This document shows, piece after piece, positions 36,302-44,366 of a DNA stretch of 64,000 nucleotides; positions within the stretch are counted from its first letter, which is position 1, and each line of letters opens with the position of its first letter. Below the pieces are notes generated by a model, which was not told the origin of the DNA, did not search any database, and was given only the letters and a program-made list of their open reading frames with translations. The position numbers were made by a program, and so were the translations under genes. The stretch covers positions 1 through 64,000 of the forward strand of contig CASGEL010000002.1 of the NCBI GenBank assembly GCA_949300485.1. The letters are read 5' to 3'. This DNA comes from an uncultured bacterium (lineage in GTDB: Bacteria > Cyanobacteriota > Vampirovibrionia > Gastranaerophilales > Gastranaerophilaceae).

Positions 36302-36736
36302 TTAAATTTTTTCATCATCAAGGTTCGAAATAGTAATAATTTTCGCTTCGTGATATTGTTCTTCTTCAGGTACTGTAGAAAAGCCCAAATACTTACAAAG
36401 ACTTTCCAGAGCCTTTAATCCTGCCGAAGAATCTCTTAATTTCATCTTTCCGGTGGGATTACCTTCTTTATCTAATATATCCTCCTGTTCCAAAGAAAAC
36501 TCCGCAATTTGTAAAAGTTTCTGGATAACATATCCTTTAGGAACATTCAAAGAATCAATTTGATGCTTTAAATGAGATTTTATTTCATGGATTATGCTCT
36601 CCTTTTCAAGAAGCTCAAGAGAAAAACTTTTCAAATCTTTGCATTTGTATCCGGCTTTTCTTGCAGCAAATTCACCGTCAAGCGTCCTTATATACTCAAT
36701 TACGAACTTTTTTTGCTGTTGTGTTAACTGTTTCAT
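36302..36736 (-). CDS. terS: Phage terminase small subunit
   Basis: TerS selects phage DNA for packaging. The 144-residue protein has the Terminase_2 layout: QQKKFVIEYIRTLDGEFAARKAGYKCK (a helix-turn-helix containing the A-AGY motif), then ESIIHEIKSHL and a C-terminal oligomerisation helix (SSAGLKALESLCKYLGF). It appears intact. A TATAAT box at 36753-36758 on the minus strand gives it its own promoter in addition to read-through. Confidence 0.9.
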   Translation of the reverse strand: MKQLTQQQKKFVIEYIRTLDGEFAARKAGYKCKDLKSFSLELLEKESIIHEIKSHLKHQIDSLNVPKGYVIQKLLQIAEFSLEQEDILDKEGNPTGKMKLRDSSAGLKALESLCKYLGFSTVPEEEQYHEAKIITISNLDDEKI

Positions 36737-36782
36737 CTCTTTACATTTCTTATTATAATTTGTGTTTTTACTAAATAATTTG

Positions 36783-36860
36783 TATAATAGACATGCTATT
36801 TATATTTCGGCTAGTGTAAATCTTAACAGGGGGGAATGAAAACGACTTCCTGTTTTTTTT
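36783..36860 (+). ncRNA. Candidate small plus-strand RNA inside the island
   Basis: A plus-strand promoter (TTGTGT at 36760, 17-base spacer, TATAAT at 36783-36788) predicts a start near 36795. A rho-independent terminator follows at 36825-36860 (AACAGGGGG / CTTCCTGTT with two wobbles, then eight T). The ~65-nt transcript would run against all the structural genes. An eight-codon ORF (ATG at 36793) is also within reach. This is prediction only. Confidence 0.4.
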
Positions 36861-36862
36861 GT

Positions 36863-37501
36863 CTACTTTCTAAACAAATTCACTACAGGAGCATTTAAAG
36901 CCGATATTGATGTTTTAGATTTCAAGTTAAGCAAAGCCTCTTTGTACATGCTCAACCAATATGAAAACTTAAAATATTGAGGGTTTGCTTTTAACCTCAA
37001 GCATGCCCCATACACTAATAATTGTTCTGCAAAGGGCATTGGAATAAGAGATACGTCAGACTCTGCCTCAAAATCCGTTTTTTCTTGATTTTGAGCATCC
37101 AGCACACAATTTTTAGTGTAATAAATAACATCAATAGTTTTATCTTTATCAAACTTTGGAAACATAAGTTTATCTGAAAAACTTGAATAAGCTTCAGCAT
37201 TTGCATTCCCAGTTAAAAACGGTTCAATATTATCCGAAAAATTATACTTTTTACCATCAATAAATAAATATAAAATTCTTCCGTTTACTGTATTATCAAT
37301 TTCAGAAACACCTGCAGGCAAAGATAAATTCATCCTGCGCAGGAGAAAATTCCAGCCCTCAATATTACAAATCTCTTTATTGATAATATTTAAAATAGTT
37401 ATAATGCGTTTATGATCATTTTTTACAAGTTCGGCCATAGAATTAACCTGCTTGTAATTTAATTCTAATAAACATTTATTTATAAGTTCTAAAAAATTCA
37501 T
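36863..37501 (-). CDS. Probable phage head-tail connector protein
   Basis: The 212-residue protein begins with two helices (FLELINKCLLELNYKQ; RIITILNIINKEICN followed by WNFLL). This pattern is common in podoviral head-closure/adaptor proteins such as P22 gp4-like factors. The middle is beta-rich, and the C-terminal helix (QLLVYGACLRLKANP, SYWLSMYKEALLNLKS) fits the same group. The assignment rests on pattern and position between scaffold and terminase; confidence in the exact role is moderate. Confidence 0.65.
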   Translation of the reverse strand: MNFLELINKCLLELNYKQVNSMAELVKNDHKRIITILNIINKEICNIEGWNFLLRRMNLSLPAGVSEIDNTVNGRILYLFIDGKKYNFSDNIEPFLTGNANAEAYSSFSDKLMFPKFDKDKTIDVIYYTKNCVLDAQNQEKTDFEAESDVSLIPMPFAEQLLVYGACLRLKANPQYFKFSYWLSMYKEALLNLKSKTSISALNAPVVNLFRK

Positions 37502-37579
37502 TACATCTCCTTTTTTTTAAAAGTCCGAACAAGAATAATAAAATTCCTGCCCGGACTTTATTATTGAATTCATCTAAAA

Positions 37580-38260
37580 TTATTTAATTAACCCTTGGCG
37601 CAACTGCTCCATAATCAACTTTTCATTTTTAGTGAATTCTTCACCACTCATATTGCCGATGTCTTCACGAGTAAAAATCCTATTCATATTGCTGTCTGAT
37701 GGAGCAGATTGTGCATAAGCCATCAATTTGCTCTTTGCAGCAGAGTTCTCGTCATTCAATGATTTCTCGTATGCAGACTTTTTCAAATATTTATCAACTG
37801 CAGCGTTTTCTAATTTTTCTACAAGTTGAGATATTCGAACTATTTCATCTTTGTCCATATCGTAACCCTTGATATAATTTAGGACATCAACTCTTCCTTC
37901 TCCGTCAAAAAATCCTGGATGTTCTTGATTAAACAATGCCATAGAATTTAATGATGAAGAAACAGGCATTGAAGGAACAGAATTAGGTTGAGTAAAATTC
38001 TGCATTTCAGAATTTTTATAGTTGTTAATTTCTTGAGCTTTCCTAGCTAATTGAGCCATCAAATATTGTCCTTGTTGTCGATTAATTACACCCTTTGACA
38101 AAAGATTATTAATCCTTTGTACGTCTGCACCAATAGCCTGTTCTAATTGATAAAAAAGATTTTTATATCCTAAGTTTTGGGCTGCCTGAGGACTTACGGC
38201 AGATGATGAAATACTATTATTAATTTGCTGCGGAACTTGTCCGCTAATTTGGTTTTGCAT
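37580..38260 (-). CDS. Probable phage scaffolding protein
   Basis: The 226-residue protein is Gln/Asn/Ser-rich and largely helical, with no Cys and a charged helical C-terminus (KNEKLIMEQLRQGLIK). It includes a short ordered-looking segment, HPGFFDGEGRVDVLNYIKGY. Composition, size and location next to the coat gene match scaffolding proteins, which template procapsid assembly and bind coat through their C-terminal helix. I did not recognise a specific family. Confidence 0.6.
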   Translation of the reverse strand: MQNQISGQVPQQINNSISSSAVSPQAAQNLGYKNLFYQLEQAIGADVQRINNLLSKGVINRQQGQYLMAQLARKAQEINNYKNSEMQNFTQPNSVPSMPVSSSLNSMALFNQEHPGFFDGEGRVDVLNYIKGYDMDKDEIVRISQLVEKLENAAVDKYLKKSAYEKSLNDENSAAKSKLMAYAQSAPSDSNMNRIFTREDIGNMSGEEFTKNEKLIMEQLRQGLIK

Positions 38261-38265
38261 AAATA

Positions 38266-38514
38266 CTATTCTCCTTCTGTTTTTTGCAAAGAATTCATAT
38301 ACTGCACAGCTATTTCAATCACATCATCAATAAAACTTGATAATAATACTGAAATCACATACTTGAGCCAATTAGGAAGAGGAAGATTCTTTACTACATA
38401 TTCAACAGCCATCTTCTTTTTTTCTTGACCCTTTCCGCTTCCAAGTTGCTCTTCTGCAACCAAAACAGCGTTCTTTGCTAATTCTTTTATTTGATTTTTT
38501 AAATTTGAAAACAT
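38266..38514 (-). CDS. Holin-like small protein
   Basis: The 82-residue protein contains a segment (VLVAEEQLGSGKGQEKKKMA) resembling the motif of LLH-type phage holins. A hydrophobic C-terminal helix follows (WLKYVISVLLSSFIDDVIEI). LLH holins normally have an N-terminal transmembrane helix, which is missing, so function in pore formation is uncertain. It lies between the coat and scaffold genes, with five bases to the next ATG. Confidence 0.6.
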   Translation of the reverse strand: MFSNLKNQIKELAKNAVLVAEEQLGSGKGQEKKKMAVEYVVKNLPLPNWLKYVISVLLSSFIDDVIEIAVQYMNSLQKTEGE

Positions 38515-38582
38515 ATAAATTCTCCATAGTTAAAAAATGTACCCTCAAACTCTATCTGACGGAATGAGAGTACATTTCAGTC

Positions 38583-39530
38583 CTAGCCTTCCGGTAGTGA
38601 TGATTCTGTTGTTGTAGTTTCTGTATTAGTTGTTTCGCCTGTAGAAATTTCAGGTTCATCTTCAATAACAGAATCTGCAGAAGCTGAAACAACTAATTTT
38701 GCCAAAGATTTAGGCTGTACTGTTTTTGCACCATATAGATATAAACCTCTCACCAAATCTGAGAAAGAATCTTTATCTCTTAAACTTTCAATCTTTGCCA
38801 ACTGGGAAGCAAATGTAATTGCATCATTTGTACCTGCTAAAACATAATATTTATCATCAACTTCAGTAAGGTTAGTACTTACAAGAACATCCATACCGGC
38901 AATTCTACCGATTGAACCTTCTCTTAATGTTTCATCTGCAACTTTATATGCACTGATAAATTCAGGGCTTTGCAATAAATAAGCCTCAATATTAGGGTTG
39001 ATTACGACCCAAGGTTTAATTCCTGAGTATACAGCATCAGAATTTTTTAAAGCTAATGCTAATTTTACAAATTGTTCATAAATAGTTGTTTTGTCCAAAA
39101 TTACAGGAGAATCCTCAGACCCAATTGTATTTTCTTCAGGAACATCTGTATGTAAACCCAAAAGGTAAGAATCTTGTACAACCTCAATGGCTTTTTTAGC
39201 ATTTGTTAGATGAGCCTCCATAATATCTGCATTTGATTGGACCTGAGCAATATCATCTATTTTGAATGCAAAAAACTTTTTTTGATCAATAACCAAATCC
39301 TGAGAAACAGGAGATAAACTTGCATATTCAATATTATCAGAGGTTAAAGTAGAAACGGTTACATCCGCAGGGGTAATAATCTTTACAGTGTCACCTTGAT
39401 TTTTAATTTCACCTTCCCAATTTTTGTTAACACACTGAAGCATTACACAGTTCTTTTCTAACATTTGGTTTAATTTTTTACTCCAGATTTGGGGAATAAA
39501 AGCTGAATAAGTTGAACTAAATTCTGTCAT
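38583..39530 (-). CDS. Major capsid (coat) protein
   Basis: The 315-residue protein matches P22/HK97-fold coat proteins in pattern: an N-terminal helix (FIPQIWSKKLNQMLEKN), GDTVKIITPADVTV (strand-turn typical of the E-loop/P domain), LVIDQKKFFAFKIDDIAQVQS, WVVINPNIEAYLL, and GRIAGMDVLVSTNL. The last ~30 residues are a Thr/Ser/Glu-rich tail. It is the central gene of the operon and appears intact. Confidence 0.85.
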   Translation of the reverse strand: MTEFSSTYSAFIPQIWSKKLNQMLEKNCVMLQCVNKNWEGEIKNQGDTVKIITPADVTVSTLTSDNIEYASLSPVSQDLVIDQKKFFAFKIDDIAQVQSNADIMEAHLTNAKKAIEVVQDSYLLGLHTDVPEENTIGSEDSPVILDKTTIYEQFVKLALALKNSDAVYSGIKPWVVINPNIEAYLLQSPEFISAYKVADETLREGSIGRIAGMDVLVSTNLTEVDDKYYVLAGTNDAITFASQLAKIESLRDKDSFSDLVRGLYLYGAKTVQPKSLAKLVVSASADSVIEDEPEISTGETTNTETTTTESSLPEG

Positions 39531-39590
39531 TTGATTTTTCCTTTCGCTTTCTAACTATAAGTAACTTTATATGAGTGGTGGTCAAAAATT

Positions 39591-41111
39591 TTAATCATCA
39601 TTATAAATTTCTCGAAACTGAAGACCTATAATTGCACAATTATCAGACATTTCAGAACCTTCTATACAAAGTTGTATAGAATAATTACTTCCGCATATTT
39701 CGGCTTTTTCCATAACCTCAGAGGTTACAGACCATACAGGGGCATCATTTTCTTCTAAACTCCAGCAATACTCTAAATCATCAGGTGTGTCATCTCCGCC
39801 CCAGATAAAATGACTGTAATGCTTTGAATATATTAACTCCGCATCGTCACTAACTCCGCTATCATAATCTTTATATATAGAAAATTTAAATTTATTATCA
39901 TTTAAATCATCCAAAATAAAATAAAATTCATCAATAAGCTTTCTTCGCAATATTTTCCCTAAAGATAAAAAGGGAGATTTCCACATAAACTTAATAACAT
40001 TCCCATCAAATGAGGTACCGTAATCTTCTCGGTAAATTTTGCCTTGCGTATCTGCAGTTAAAATGAAAGATTTAAACAATATTGCAGTTGTAATATCCTG
40101 CGGAAGGATTCGCTTATACCAAGCTTTATTTACATAATCATTAATCCATATTGTATGATAATAGATATCATCCAGATACGGGAATAAAACCCATATCTGG
40201 CTTTTATCCGGATAATGAACAATTTTAACATCATCAAGCCTTGCGGCATCAAACTTGCCAAACTCATCTTTTATATTTAAAGAAATTTCTGATCCTAAAC
40301 GAATTTGATTTAATTCTCCAACCTGCTCAAGAGCAAAAATTCCGTTGCTTAAAAAATACTGCTTATTATCAACATTTACAATAGAATTTCTTGCAATTGT
40401 ACCTTTTTCTGCGAACGGAGTAATTGCAAAATCTGACGGGTTAGAACCTGATAGTAAAAAGACCCTTTCCCTTTTATAAATAGCTAAATAATCTTTATAT
40501 GGATTCATAGTAATTATGTCGGCTGTATCAGTATGAAAATCACTAATATAACCTGCATCATCTTCTGTTTCAAAATCATCATATGTACCAAGCGCAGAAT
40601 AATATATTGTAGATTCTTTAGCACACCATACACGTCCTTTATAAACCGTTATACAATCAGGATAAAGTATTGCCCCGCTTTTATCTTTAAGATTACAATC
40701 TACAATATCAAAATTGTCATTATCCTTTATATAAAACATTGCATCCGACTCAGTTGCAACAAGAATACCTCTTAAAAATTTCACAAATTTAACATTGACA
40801 CCGGTTAACGTTTTATCCAACTGCTTTAATTCATTATTAACATCTGAGTAAACATAAACTTTTCCGGAAATTGTAGTAATAACGAGTTTATACTGACTGT
40901 CGGATTCCATTTCTCCCATAGCAGTAATCTGCTCAGCCACCGGAAGTTGAACAAATAAGGTATTTCCTTTTTGTCGAATAATTCCCTTATTATTATAAAT
41001 TTCAATATTTTCAGAATCAGACCAATAAATAACTTTAGGATCCATTCCCAATTCAGTCTTTGTCGAAGCCTGGTTAATACCACCAGATAAATCAAAATAA
41101 TTTACATCCAT
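39591..41111 (-). CDS. P22 gp10-like tail hub/stabilisation protein
   Basis: The 506-residue protein opens with YFDLSGGINQASTKTELGMD, a pattern typical of podoviral stabilisation or hub proteins. It continues as repeated beta-strand units (for example LVITTISGKVYVYSD, YLAIYKRERVFLLSGSNP) consistent with a beta-propeller, as in P22 gp10. It should seal the portal/connector after packaging. No needle or tailspike gene follows, so the particle, if made, would lack known receptor-binding parts. Confidence 0.72.
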   Translation of the reverse strand: MDVNYFDLSGGINQASTKTELGMDPKVIYWSDSENIEIYNNKGIIRQKGNTLFVQLPVAEQITAMGEMESDSQYKLVITTISGKVYVYSDVNNELKQLDKTLTGVNVKFVKFLRGILVATESDAMFYIKDNDNFDIVDCNLKDKSGAILYPDCITVYKGRVWCAKESTIYYSALGTYDDFETEDDAGYISDFHTDTADIITMNPYKDYLAIYKRERVFLLSGSNPSDFAITPFAEKGTIARNSIVNVDNKQYFLSNGIFALEQVGELNQIRLGSEISLNIKDEFGKFDAARLDDVKIVHYPDKSQIWVLFPYLDDIYYHTIWINDYVNKAWYKRILPQDITTAILFKSFILTADTQGKIYREDYGTSFDGNVIKFMWKSPFLSLGKILRRKLIDEFYFILDDLNDNKFKFSIYKDYDSGVSDDAELIYSKHYSHFIWGGDDTPDDLEYCWSLEENDAPVWSVTSEVMEKAEICGSNYSIQLCIEGSEMSDNCAIIGLQFREIYNDD

Positions 41112-41125
41112 AAACTTATATCCTC

Positions 41126-41617
41126 TTATAATTTTTCCTTATACCAACGTATCTTAGAGCGTATAAAACTTCCTACCTCATTCTGAGAAACCCAAGGATA
41201 CGGTGGCAGCCAGATTATATCAATTTTTCCGGCACTTGAAGTTTTCGGATTAGATTTTCCAAACTCATAATGAGTGAATACTGTATTTGGATTAACATCA
41301 AGCCTATATTTTTTACACAATTCCGCACAAAATTTCATACAAGCTTCAAATTGAATTTTTGTTATCGGAAAATTCCCAGGAACAGAGCTTGATTTAAAAC
41401 CGTACATTCCGCACATACAAACACCTGCAGAACCGGTATTTCCTCCTCCGGTATGTGCCGCATAACATCCATCATTACAATTATCATTATCTTCTGGTTT
41501 ATAAAATCCATTATAAATACTCCCATCAGCATCAATTAAATAGTGATAATATTTTTTTTCAAATTCACTTGGATAATACCGTCCGGCACTCCAATGTATA
41601 ACTATTCTTTTTACCAT
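41126..41617 (-). CDS. Phage endolysin, N-acetylmuramoyl-L-alanine amidase (type 2)
   Basis: The 163-residue protein is an amidase_2/PGRP-fold enzyme that cuts the lactyl-L-Ala bond of peptidoglycan. Zinc ligands are likely His8 (IVIHWSAG), His116 (VFTHYEFG) and Asp133 or its neighbours (GKIDIIW). AAHTGGGNTGSAGVCMCGMYG is the conserved central segment. There is no signal peptide, so release would need a holin. It is second in the island operon. Confidence 0.88.
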   Translation of the reverse strand: MVKRIVIHWSAGRYYPSEFEKKYYHYLIDADGSIYNGFYKPEDNDNCNDGCYAAHTGGGNTGSAGVCMCGMYGFKSSSVPGNFPITKIQFEACMKFCAELCKKYRLDVNPNTVFTHYEFGKSNPKTSSAGKIDIIWLPPYPWVSQNEVGSFIRSKIRWYKEKL

Positions 41618-41627
41618 TTAAATCTCC

Positions 41628-41834
41628 TTATAATATTTTCCATTTAGGATTTAAGTGCATATATAAAACTACTGCATTGACTCTGTTTCTCGCATTTAAG
41701 CTTGCTATGATAGAATATATGTGTGTTTGCACAGTTCTTGTAGACATTTTTAATTTCACAGCAATTTCTTTATCTGTAAATCCGCGTGCTACCAAGGTCA
41801 ATATCTCTAATTTCTTTGGTGATAATTTCAACAC
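41628..41834 (-). CDS. Stand-alone LuxR/GerE-type DNA-binding protein
   Basis: The 68-residue protein is only a LuxR-type helix-turn-helix: LSPKKLEILTLVARGFTDKEI, then KLKMSTRTVQTHIYSIIASL. It has no receiver or sensor domain, so it probably acts constitutively or through dimerisation partners. It resembles the HTH of the host response regulators encoded at 54222-55513. It is the first gene of the capsid operon and starts with GTG behind GAGAGAA/AGAGG. A palindrome over its predicted start site suggests autoregulation. Confidence 0.85.
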   Translation of the reverse strand: MLKLSPKKLEILTLVARGFTDKEIAVKLKMSTRTVQTHIYSIIASLNARNRVNAVVLYMHLNPKWKIL

Positions 41835-41849
41835 TTCTCTCTTTCCTCT

Positions 41850-41872
41850 GGTTAATTTAACCTTATATTATA
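41850..41872 (-). promoter_or_regulatory. Island operon promoter with overlapping palindromic operator
   Basis: Minus-strand TATAAT lies at 41867-41872, with TTAAAA as -35 at 18-base spacing. The predicted start near 41860 falls inside GGTTAA-T-TTAACC (41850-41862), a perfect 13-base inverted repeat. Binding there should block or gate the promoter. Confidence 0.5.
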
Positions 41873-41911
41873 TTAAGCTTCTTCAGCAATTTTTAATAAT
41901 ATCTCCATATT

Positions 41912-41962
41912 AAAAAAATTCGGAGGGGAGAAAGGGTAGATAAGATATAACAACCCCTCCGA
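41912..41962 (-). terminator. Terminator between the zinc-ribbon gene and the LuxR-type gene
   Basis: TCGGAGGGG and CCCCTCCGA are perfect 9-bp complements enclosing a ~25-base loop, followed on the minus strand by seven T. The long loop is unusual; it may act as a terminator or an attenuator for read-through into the island. Confidence 0.7.
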
Positions 41963-42004
41963 GCGCAAATAGAGTAAATGATTGAAGGATTTGGTTCTTA
42001 AAGT

Positions 42005-42361
42005 TTAAGATATACCCAATCTCAAATTAGATAAGTTGGAGTAACAACGTTTTTTTACACCGAATTCACTATATCCAAGATAAAATGTACCACGATTAGT
42101 AAAAAGACAGCCATCATACTTACTATGCTCATACATAATTTTTGATTTTGCTCTTGACCAAAATTTTCTAGCTTTATTATTAGTTAATCTGATAGTCGAT
42201 AGAGAGTTTGTATTATCAATTCTTGTAAGTTGTATAACATAATGGCCGCAAACAGGACACTCCGCTAAAATGTCCATATCGCACAACACAAAACCGTCTG
42301 AGGGGAAAAGCGAAAAAGATTTTGTTTCACGCATTCCCCCACAACAATGAATATATCCCAT
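42005..42361 (-). CDS. Hypothetical zinc-ribbon-like protein at the island edge
   Basis: The 118-residue protein has Cys pairs (IHCC near residue 6 and AECPVCGHYV near residue 35) that could bind one zinc, then a basic region (NNKARKFWSRAKSKI) and a Tyr/Gly-rich C-terminus. This suggests a small nucleic acid-binding protein; no family recognised. I start at the ATG at 42361, eleven bases after AGAGG; a GTG at 42370 is too close to the ribosome binding site. It is separated from the capsid operon by a terminator. Confidence 0.65.
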   Translation of the reverse strand: MGYIHCCGGMRETKSFSLFPSDGFVLCDMDILAECPVCGHYVIQLTRIDNTNSLSTIRLTNNKARKFWSRAKSKIMYEHSKYDGCLFTNRGTFYLGYSEFGVKKRCYSNLSNLRLGIS

Positions 42362-42601
42362 AATACACACATCCTCTTATTGTGAGTCTCGGCAAACAGC
42401 TTTACCATCAAGGGTGTGAGCCTTAACCGCTTACATTTTAAGTATATACGATTTTTTATAAAAAAATAGTCCGCACTTTTTCGTAAGTATTAATACGGAC
42501 TTGACAATTATTAAAAATCAGACTAAATCATTGTATAAAGCTGGTAGAGTAGACACATTTGCAAATTTGACAAAATATTTATTTGACAAAATTTTAATAA
42601 C

Positions 42602-42629
42602 TTGCCAAAAAATATACTCAATCTACAAT
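42602..42629 (+). promoter_or_regulatory. Histidine kinase gene promoter, leaderless type
   Basis: TTGCCA (42602-42607), a 16-base spacer and TACAAT (42624-42629) precede the ATG at 42636 by exactly six bases. No Shine-Dalgarno is present. This decides against the longer frame starting at the TTG at 42501. The gap 42371-42601 holds no gene; GTATTAATAC at 42487-42496 is a small palindrome. Confidence 0.5.
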
Positions 42630-42635
42630 AAAAAT

Positions 42636-44354
42636 ATGGGGAAAATATTATTAGTATCACAAGAGGATTCTATAATATGCAATTTCAAAAACTTATTTGG
42701 CAAAAAGCCCTACAAGTTTAAAAATTGCACAGATGAAATATCTATCTATGATTACATTCAAATTGATCCGCCTGATATTTTTATACTTGATGAAAATTTA
42801 AAATTTTCTGATATTAAATCAACTATTAAAAAGATTAAATCAAGCCTTGATAATGCTCAAATCCTTTTGTTAACTTCAGGAGAGAATGTTAATGACGAAA
42901 TTTCAAAACTTGTCAGCGGATTTATTCTTGATAAATTTTCTGAAAACCTAATAGTTTCAACTGTAAATACGCACCTGAAAACAAAAGAAAATCTTGATAA
43001 ACTATCCGAAAAAAATAAAGATTTAGCAGACAGTTTGTATAGACTAAATGTTTTATACAACACAAGTTCTCAATTTGCAGGTACACTTGATACAAAAAAA
43101 CTTATAGATTATATGATTGAAGGACTTGATAAATCACTAAGCTTTGATTTAACATGTACAATTTTTTTCGGACTAAAAAAAGAACCCATACTCATTATAA
43201 ACTCACTATATGATATATCAGAAGAGCTAATGAGTGCATTAAAACTTAGGGCAATATTAAACTATAAATCTTTATTTGAAAACAAAAATGCCCCCTTCCA
43301 AATAGATGAAAAAACTTTAAAAATAATAAAAATCATAAAAAATCCTAATAACAAATTTACATTCTCAATTTTTCAATACGATAATATGTTTGCTCCAATA
43401 GATTTGGGAGACAATTTCTTCGGCTGCATTGAAATATTTAAACAAAATTCATTTACAACAGACGATGCAACCTACTTTCAAACAATAGTTCAGCAGGTTT
43501 CATTGCCGTTAAAAAGTGCAGGGCTATACCAAGAAATTATTGAAAAAAATATCGAACTGGAAAAGTTAGAACGAGTCAAATCAGAATTTATCTCAATAGT
43601 ATCACATGAGTTAAGAACACCTTTAACTCCAATAAGAAATGCCCTTTCAATCCTTTCCAGCGGGAGATGCGGAACCCTTGGCGAAAATGCAGTTAAATTC
43701 ATTGATATGGCAAAAAGAAATGTAGAAAATCTAACAAGTATAATCAATGATATTCTTGATATAAACAAAATTGAAGCAGGAAAAATGGACTTCAATTACA
43801 GAATTATGAACATACATTCCGTAATCGAAAATGTCAAAAACAATTTTGACTGTGTTGCAAAAGAACACGATATAACCTTTGTAACCAAAGAACAAGAAAA
43901 TTTACCGGATATTTATGCCGATTCTCATCGGCTTGACCAAGTATTAACAAATCTTGTTTCTAATGCAATTAAATTCACCCCGACAGGAAAGAAAATTACA
44001 ATAACTTCAGAATTAAAAAATGCTGATGATATCAAAACAAATTCTTATTTTGAAAACGAAATAAAAGATTTAAAAGGAAATTATATTATAGTCAGCGTTG
44101 TAGATGAAGGTATAGGAATAAAAAAAGAAAATTTATTAAAAGCATTTGATAAGTTTACACAAATCGAAAATTCCTTATCCCGAAAAGTCGGAGGTACAGG
44201 ATTAGGATTGCCTATTGCAAAACAACTTATAAAAGCCCACAAAGGCTCTATATGGTGTGACAGTGAAGAAAACAAGGGCTCCAGTTTCCACTTTGCACTT
44301 CCTGTTATAACAGAATCAATAGAAGGAAAGACAATACAAAAAGAACTTTTGTAA
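42636..44354 (+). CDS. Receiver-GAF-histidine kinase (hybrid sensor kinase)
   Basis: From the ATG at 42636 the protein has 572 residues. Residues ~1-115 form a receiver-like domain, with phospho-acceptor Asp likely in IFILDENL but the acidic pocket partly degenerate (ILLVSQEDS). A coiled linker and a GAF-like domain (~150-315) follow. Then HisKA has the H-box SIVSHELRTPLTPI, and the HATPase has N-box LVSNAIKFTP, G1 VVDEGIGI and G2 GGTGLGLPIA. There is no membrane segment, so it is a cytosolic sensor. It could signal to the receiver at 45593. The dxr -10 box overlaps its stop. Confidence 0.92.
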   Translation: MGKILLVSQEDSIICNFKNLFGKKPYKFKNCTDEISIYDYIQIDPPDIFILDENLKFSDIKSTIKKIKSSLDNAQILLLTSGENVNDEISKLVSGFILDKFSENLIVSTVNTHLKTKENLDKLSEKNKDLADSLYRLNVLYNTSSQFAGTLDTKKLIDYMIEGLDKSLSFDLTCTIFFGLKKEPILIINSLYDISEELMSALKLRAILNYKSLFENKNAPFQIDEKTLKIIKIIKNPNNKFTFSIFQYDNMFAPIDLGDNFFGCIEIFKQNSFTTDDATYFQTIVQQVSLPLKSAGLYQEIIEKNIELEKLERVKSEFISIVSHELRTPLTPIRNALSILSSGRCGTLGENAVKFIDMAKRNVENLTSIINDILDINKIEAGKMDFNYRIMNIHSVIENVKNNFDCVAKEHDITFVTKEQENLPDIYADSHRLDQVLTNLVSNAIKFTPTGKKITITSELKNADDIKTNSYFENEIKDLKGNYIIVSVVDEGIGIKKENLLKAFDKFTQIENSLSRKVGGTGLGLPIAKQLIKAHKGSIWCDSEENKGSSFHFALPVITESIEGKTIQKELL

Positions 44355-44360
44355 TATAAT
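44355..44360 (+). promoter_or_regulatory. dxr -10 box, leaderless type
   Basis: TATAAT ends exactly six bases before the dxr ATG and overlaps the region just after the kinase stop codon. No Shine-Dalgarno lies between. Confidence 0.5.
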
Positions 44361-44366
44361 TATGTT

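Larger units (their letters stand above)
31990..42370 (-). mobile_element. Podovirus-like capsid/packaging island without integrase
   Basis: A block of thirteen minus-strand genes encodes small and large terminase, portal, probable scaffold, coat, connector-like and hub-like proteins, amidase and holin-like proteins, plus a LuxR-type regulator. Flanking genes (CNNM-like; histidine kinase) look whole. I see no integrase, excisionase, repressor, replication gene, tail fibre/spike, tRNA target or obvious direct repeats at the ends. The frames are intact and tightly packed. It could be a cryptic or satellite prophage, or a domesticated gene-transfer-agent-like element; boundaries are approximate. 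Confidence 0.75.

Noticed and set aside
42373-42440. Minus-strand frame reading VKAHTLDGKAVCRDSQ then stop
   Set aside because: It has no in-frame start codon after the preceding stop and is only about 17 codons; I cannot tell a gene remnant from chance.
31911-42500. Direct repeats (att sites) flanking the capsid island
   Set aside because: I compared the ends by eye and found no convincing repeat; a systematic search might still find a short one.
42501-42635. Longer N-terminus of the histidine kinase from a TTG codon
   Set aside because: The TACAAT box at 42624 and leaderless spacing to ATG 42636 favour the shorter form; the extra 45 residues do not look like part of the receiver domain.
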